DNA of 64,000 bases from Onchocerca volvulus (Eukaryota; Nematoda; Chromadorea; Rhabditida; Onchocercidae). The stretch lies in NCBI GenBank assembly GCA_000499405.2, contig HG738138.1:7438888-7502887 (forward strand). Direction: 5' to 3'. The notes below the pieces were generated by a model. That model saw only the letters and a list, made by a program, of their open reading frames with translations. It ran no database searches and had not been told where the DNA came from. Both the position numbers and the translations under genes were made by a program. Shown one piece after another: positions 59,877 through 64,000 of this stretch (the stretch's first letter is position 1; each line of letters starts with the position of its first letter).

Positions 59877-62659
59877 ATTCTATTTTTGAATTAAAGTAAG
59901 GATTAGTTAAACGATTTATTTTAAATTAAATTTAATGTGATGACAAAATAAGATCTCGTTTTAATTGAACTGAAGAAAAAAAACCAAAAATTGGTTCAGT
60001 AAGGAAGCTAATAAAGAATGGTAAGTAACAAGGACCAATTCGAATGAAATATTGAATAGGGGTGGATGAAAGCCAGTTTGTAAACATAATGATGTGAGGA
60101 AAGTCAAATACGGAACTGTTATCTTTCTCTCTCTCTCGTTCGTTAATCGGAATTCAAATTCAAATGAAGCATTAAAAAATTCTTTTTTCAAAAAAAAAAT
60201 GAATACATTGTAATGTTTTCAAATCACAAATAGACACAGAGACACAATTCTTATCTGTCTTGACGGTTGCTGAATGCATAAAGTGAATGATAATCGTACC
60301 ATCATCATCATCTCATCCCATCGAGCAAATAAGTTACTACTGATAAGCGACAATACAACGGTTTCTTCGTTCTCGTTTTGCTGATTATCAGTCCCGCAAA
60401 ATTTTTCATTTCATCAAAGGGGTGAATGAAGCAACCTAATTTAATATGCTAAATCAATGAGTGGTGCGCATCTCAATCCAGAAGTTTCTGGAAATTAATT
60501 CCCTGAAATCGTTCCTTAAACTTCGATAACTGCTTACCCATGTTAAAGTTATTATTTGAAATTCGAGAAATTGCACAAGTGATCTGCAAAACATACTATC
60601 ATATTATTTTGTGACAAATGAAACGACTCCAAGAATTAAAATGCCTTTCCAGTAGGATATTTTAAAGATGGAAACAAGATGGACGAAGCTTATATTTTAC
60701 AGCATAGCGCAGTCGACGGATAAACCTAAAGTTCGAATTATTTAATATTAACAAAAAATATGCAGAGATGTTAAAAGATGTAATTTCTAATACTGCAAAT
60801 AGATTAATAAATAATAAAAAAATAATAATTAGTAAATTGGTAAGAAAAAAATTAGTAGATGTCAAGAACGATATCTACTGATTTTCTGCGATTTCATATT
60901 CTAACTATACAACCAAATCCATCTGACATGCGAAGTAATCCAGGAAAGTAAGATAAGATTAATGAGAAAAAGCCTATGAAGTCTCCTTCCAAATTTTTAC
61001 GCTCATTGGTAAATGATGGCTATAACACTGGTTGAACTGATACAAATATACATCCTTTTCTGTAGGCTTGAATAATCATATAAATCTCGTAACTTCCAAA
61101 TCTTTGTAATTCAAGAATTTTCCTAAATTACGAGTAAACATTAATTAAAGCAGACAACTATGAATAGGACTGCATTTCTTCATGAATTACTGCATTCAAT
61201 AAATGATTTAAAATTGATTTTCAATTTTCTTGGGAAAAAGTTAGAATGCATCAAGTAAAACTATTAAAAAGGAAACTTTCATAACAGAAATATAGCTGCA
61301 TTCGGTTAAAGAAAATGAGTAAACATAGACTGATTTGCTGAAATTCCCGAAAGACAGTTCTCTGCGAACAGCTTGCTGAATCTATTCATAGGTCAAGACC
61401 TTTCTAGAGAAAAGTTCTTCTTAATGCAGCATCAACAAATGTGTTATGGAGGAATGAAGCAGCGATAACACAACTACTGCTTACATAGTAATACTCTACC
61501 ATCTTTGGAAAACTTACAACTCCAAATCCATAGTTCCAAACACCTTTCGTAAATATCTTAAGTAAATGATAGTCTGAAGATCCCAGGACACTTCATTCAT
61601 TGAAAACTTTCCACAAATCCACAAATAAACAAATGAAATCCTGTAAAACTTCATTGGCAGTTGTTATGAAGGACCTTAACTTTACGCCTAAAGATTATTG
61701 GAAAGAAAGGAGAAAAAAAGTTATAAACTACTTATTTTTCCATTTCTATTTCATACGAAATTCAAGAACCGTAGAAAAATAAAAAAGGATACTCTAATCA
61801 GCGAGGTTGCCGAGTTTACCTCCTTCCTACCTAAAATCTCATAAATCTAGCATGAAATTCGATTGAAGTCCTAATCACATTCCTAGTCATATCCAATGTC
61901 AACAAAACATATCTTACAGTTTGAATTATCTTGCTTCTAACCTCCAACAATAATCTGAAAAAGTTCAGAGATGTTCCAATCAGTAAAGAATTCTAATTTC
62001 TGTTCGGGCAGTAAACCACAAATAAAAAAAAATTTAAACTTTCTCTAACGAACATGTGTTTTTCAAAAATTTTTTATTTAAAAGTTAAATTTTTGAACAT
62101 ATAATTTTCATTCCGTTGTAAAAATGACAGTTAAAATATCCGTTGTACTAATAGTTCGCGAAAAAAAAATTGCCTAAATTTGCAAAAATTAATAGAAGGG
62201 AAAACAAATGAATATTAGGTATTACATGTAGACAGTTTCTTCCCATACTTCAGCAAAACTTTGCAGTGGATAAGAGAAAGAATAAGAGAAGATGAAGATT
62301 ATAATTCCGCGAAGCATCGGGTAGAAGTCATCTTCTGTTTCCTACAAGATCTTTTTCGGAAACTTCAAAATTATCTGCTTTAGGCAAGCATTGCGCTATA
62401 TTATATTCCGAAAGCAACTTCTTTCTGAAATAGATATTCAGAATCATTCTCAATAAAAACCATAGAAATATCCACATAATATTCTTTTTCAGGGTTCAGG
62501 CTAAAGTAAAGATAAGGTGAAATAGTATTGTTCAAAAGATTGCTAGTATCAAATAATAGAACAAATTTATTTTCCTTATTGGAAAAGAAGTATTTTTGCG
62601 CGTTTTTTGGAGTAGCAAAAAAAAAAATAAAGGGAGTGAGGTTTTTCTTTGAAATCGAC

Positions 62660-62682
62660 AAAAAAAAAAAAAAAAAAAAAAA
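62660..62682 (+). repeat. Poly-A tract
   Basis: About 23 A in the apl-1 upstream region. Confidence 0.9.
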
Positions 62683-63447
62683 GTGTAATGAGGACGATAT
62701 TTCCATGTACCATGAATACCTCACTGATTTAATTTCTGTATAAGCTCTGATCTTTTCACGAAGCGCGGAAACAAAGAATCACTAGAAATTATATGATACA
62801 TTTGTTCCTGTCCATTGATTAACGTAAGACTCACTCATCGACTTAGCTACAAACAACATCTGATAATAAAAGAAATACGTATGCGTCGATAGTGAATATC
62901 CAAAACTTAAGCTCTAATTTCCACTCCAATACTTCAACCCTATCATGCCGCTCTTTTTAACCATTATAACTCCTTATTTCCTCCAATGAACAATAACAGA
63001 AAAGATAGATCTTATCTGAGACTTAAGGCCTTCGAGAAAGGAATATCATTTTCACATCACCAAATAATATCCCATACTTACAAGTAACTGTATAATTGTC
63101 TTAACTGACGAGAAATTTTTAGCCTCATCCAGAGAAGTTGAAAACTTGAGTCATTCAAGCATGTAGCTGGCTGGCTTAGATGGAAATCAAGAGAAAAGAT
63201 AGGAACATTTTTTCCGCTGCTTCCACTTTTCAGTTCAAGCATTATGTTCACGCATTTTTCTAACCTCGAATGCAACTTGAAAAATGGTAAATTTGCGTCT
63301 TTTTCTGCAAAATTGTGAGGACCTTCTTTTTTCTTTTTATCACTGCCGAATATATGCCCGCCCGATTGCTCCTCTTCCAACTGTCTAGTAAATGACCATT
63401 TTCATACCAAAATGACCTTGAAATTCGAAATCTATTAAATATATATG

Positions 63448-63465
63448 AAAAAAAAAAAAAAAAAA
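63448..63465 (+). repeat. Poly-A tract
   Basis: About 18 A, preceded by a short ATATAT stretch. Confidence 0.85.
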
Positions 63466-63900
63466 GCATATAGAAAAGCTTTTCCAGTGCAACACTCTTG
63501 AAATCACAATCTCCACTTCACGCTCTGAAAACAGTTAAGTTTCTACATTTCATATATTCTTACTCATTGATGCAAGTGCAATTTTTTCTTTAAATCAACA
63601 TTTGGTAAAAATCCGCACACAATGTTATTCAAGTAAATAAGAACTATCAAGTTCGGGAATGAGAATCCGATCACCAAGTGTCAAGGATGGTAACTGAATC
63701 GGAATCCATAAACTTTTTAAAAAAGTGAATCGATATTTCGATTCCTGATTGTTACTCAAATCATGTATCTAAATATTGCAAACAGAGGAAATTCATTGCT
63801 TCGCAGTTATCATAGGAAAGTTTTGCAGGCTTTTCTACTTTTATCCTAGCTGTAGAGACAAACTTGAAGAAGAGATGAAACTGAAGGAGGAGAGAATTTA

Positions 63901-63916
63901 CTCTCTCTCTCTCTCT
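63901..63916 (+). repeat. (CT)n microsatellite
   Basis: Eight CT units. A shorter CT run occurs at about 60128-60139. Confidence 0.85.
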
Positions 63917-64000
63917 TATGCTATTAAGTAGTTGGCAATTCTATCAACAGAACAGAAAAGAAAGTGTGGAACCGCTGGAATGAAGAAGAGTGTCAAAAGC

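Larger units (their letters stand above)
53724..64000. other. Ten-kilobase region upstream of apl-1
   Basis: No recognisable gene, RNA or mobile element. It is likely to include the apl-1 promoter and 5' UTR, directly upstream of 53723 on the minus strand. Scattered plus-strand open frames occur at 55105-55311, 55550-55630, 57744-58811 and 59579-59876. The first-named region is locally GC-richer, the last has a probable frameshift, and none has a family match. Homopolymer and dinucleotide tracts are common after 62.6 kb. The edge of another gene beyond 64 kb cannot be excluded. Confidence 0.45.

Noticed and set aside
62401..62743. Frames on both strands around the poly-A at 62660
   Set aside because: Lengths depend on the homopolymer read as poly-Lys or poly-Phe; no other signal.
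63078..63380. 100-codon minus-strand frame at the right edge
   Set aside because: It does not start with ATG and has no recognised motif; it could be an exon of a gene beyond the window but cannot be supported.

Overview
The window is a low-GC, intron-rich animal genomic segment and most likely comes from a clade III (Spirurina, filarial-type) nematode. The grounds are compact genes with many short exons, U-rich TTTCAG-like acceptors sitting a few bases before start codons (the form expected of spliced-leader sites), a nog-1/rrp-8 gene pair recalled as adjacent in Caenorhabditis elegans, and an APL-1-type amyloid precursor homologue ending in the nematode-style NGYENPTYSFFD tail. The species cannot be fixed from the sequence. 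There is one 238-bp assembly gap (3261-3498) and one ambiguous base (9673).

Left part (1-27.2 kb): three NK-like homeobox genes. A TLX gene (+, 239-2408) is followed by a convergent NK4/tinman-type gene (-, about 3.5-4.4 kb, homeodomain cut by the gap). Two ribosome-biogenesis genes on the minus strand come next: rrp-8 (7345-9656), which is the downstream cistron, and nog-1 (10297-14176). A small unrecognised ORF lies directly upstream of nog-1. After about 6 kb of apparently non-coding DNA there is an eight-exon HMX/NK5 (mls-2-type) gene (+, 20481-27135). TLX, NK4 and HMX were all members of the ancestral animal NK cluster, so this looks like a surviving NK-cluster remnant with housekeeping genes inserted. 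This is the main finding.

Middle part (28.5-39.7 kb): a 23-exon minus-strand gene with ankyrin, RCC1 and BTB segments resembling IBTK (28485-37028). It is divergent from a four-exon plus-strand gene for a small single-pass membrane protein with an MXRA7-like C-terminus (38134-39664). From 39.7 to 46.1 kb there is AT-rich DNA with only two weak small ORF candidates.

Right part (46.2-64 kb): an apl-1/APP homologue on the minus strand (46153-53723, 17 coding exons, 738 codons, all intron phases agree) with signal peptide, E1, acidic linker, E2, second acidic region, transmembrane segment and YENPTY tail. The roughly 10 kb upstream holds homopolymer and dinucleotide tracts and some unassigned plus-strand ORF fragments, one with a probable frameshift. 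No recognisable gene was found there, and it is probably the 5' regulatory region of apl-1.

All multi-exon models were built by hand from splice signals, phase agreement and family resemblance. No alignments were run, and paralogue names rest on remembered family motifs.
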